DNA from: Coriobacteriales bacterium
Lineage (GTDB): Bacteria > Actinomycetota > Coriobacteriia > Coriobacteriales > JAEZZM01
Direction of reading: 5' to 3'
Assembly (NCBI GenBank): GCA_029983705.1
Contig: JASBYZ010000093.1
Location: 1-5,696, forward strand
Length of the DNA stretch: 5,696 bases
A model generated the notes under the pieces. That model was not told the DNA's origin, did not search any database, and saw nothing but the letters and a program-made list of their open reading frames with translations. The position numbers and the translations under genes are program-made. Positions within the stretch are counted from its first letter, which is position 1, and each line of letters opens with the position of its first letter. Positions 5,695 to 5,696 of this stretch are shown in pieces.

Positions 5695-5696
5695 CG

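Larger units (their letters stand above)
5309..5696. other. Non-coding region upstream of nrfA
   Basis: These 388 nt are AT-rich and hold no open frame with a recognisable product on either strand. They contain the nrfA leader, weak promoter candidates and several short dyads and direct repeats, listed separately. The length and dyad content suggest a regulated nrfA promoter, and perhaps the start of a divergent + strand gene beyond the right edge. No tRNA or known riboswitch fold is recognised. Confidence 0.6.

Noticed and set aside
1..5696. CRISPR array, tRNA, rRNA or insertion sequence
   Set aside because: No regularly spaced repeats, cloverleaf pattern, rRNA-like sequence, transposase frame or terminal repeat pair was seen.

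Overview
The window carries five genes. The protein content suggests an anaerobic, respiring Gram-positive bacterium. A low-GC member of the class Coriobacteriia (Actinomycetota) is my best guess. The reasons are an LCP cell-wall ligase with a C-terminal LytR_C domain, a cytochrome nitrite reductase made as a lipoprotein instead of a free periplasmic protein, a short phasin-like protein of a type I associate with that group, and AT-rich sequence. The assignment is inferred from memory of these families; no taxonomic marker is present.

Left part, + strand (1-3951). Four genes run head to tail with short gaps. They are the 3' part of an LCP (LytR-CpsA-Psr) gene (1-1014, start lies off the window), a 123-residue phasin-like coiled-coil protein (1044-1415, 29-nt gap), a UbiB/ABC1 atypical kinase with two C-terminal membrane helices (1437-3095, 21-nt gap, TTG start), and phosphonoacetaldehyde hydrolase phnX (3148-3951, 52-nt gap). 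The spacing is compatible with one transcript. The LCP, phasin-like and UbiB-like proteins all point to the envelope or membrane. PhnX is metabolic and releases phosphate from a C-P bond, and may simply be riding on the operon.

Middle (3952-4039). This is a convergent intergenic gap with a perfect 14-bp hairpin that probably ends transcription from one or both sides, followed by a separate perfect 14-bp palindrome.

Right part, - strand (4040-5308). This is a pentaheme ammonia-forming nitrite reductase (nrfA) with a CxxCK active-site heme, four CxxCH hemes and a lipobox. No nrfH quinol-oxidising partner lies on either side inside the window.

Right edge (5309-5696). These 388 nt have no convincing gene. 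They hold the nrfA ribosome binding site, weak promoter candidates and several small inverted and direct repeats that look regulatory.

I see no CRISPR array, tRNA, rRNA, insertion sequence or clear new system. The points most worth a second look are the phasin-UbiB pairing, the nrfA gene without nrfH and its altered calcium-site residue, and a phnX without phnW that has a substitution near its catalytic lysine.
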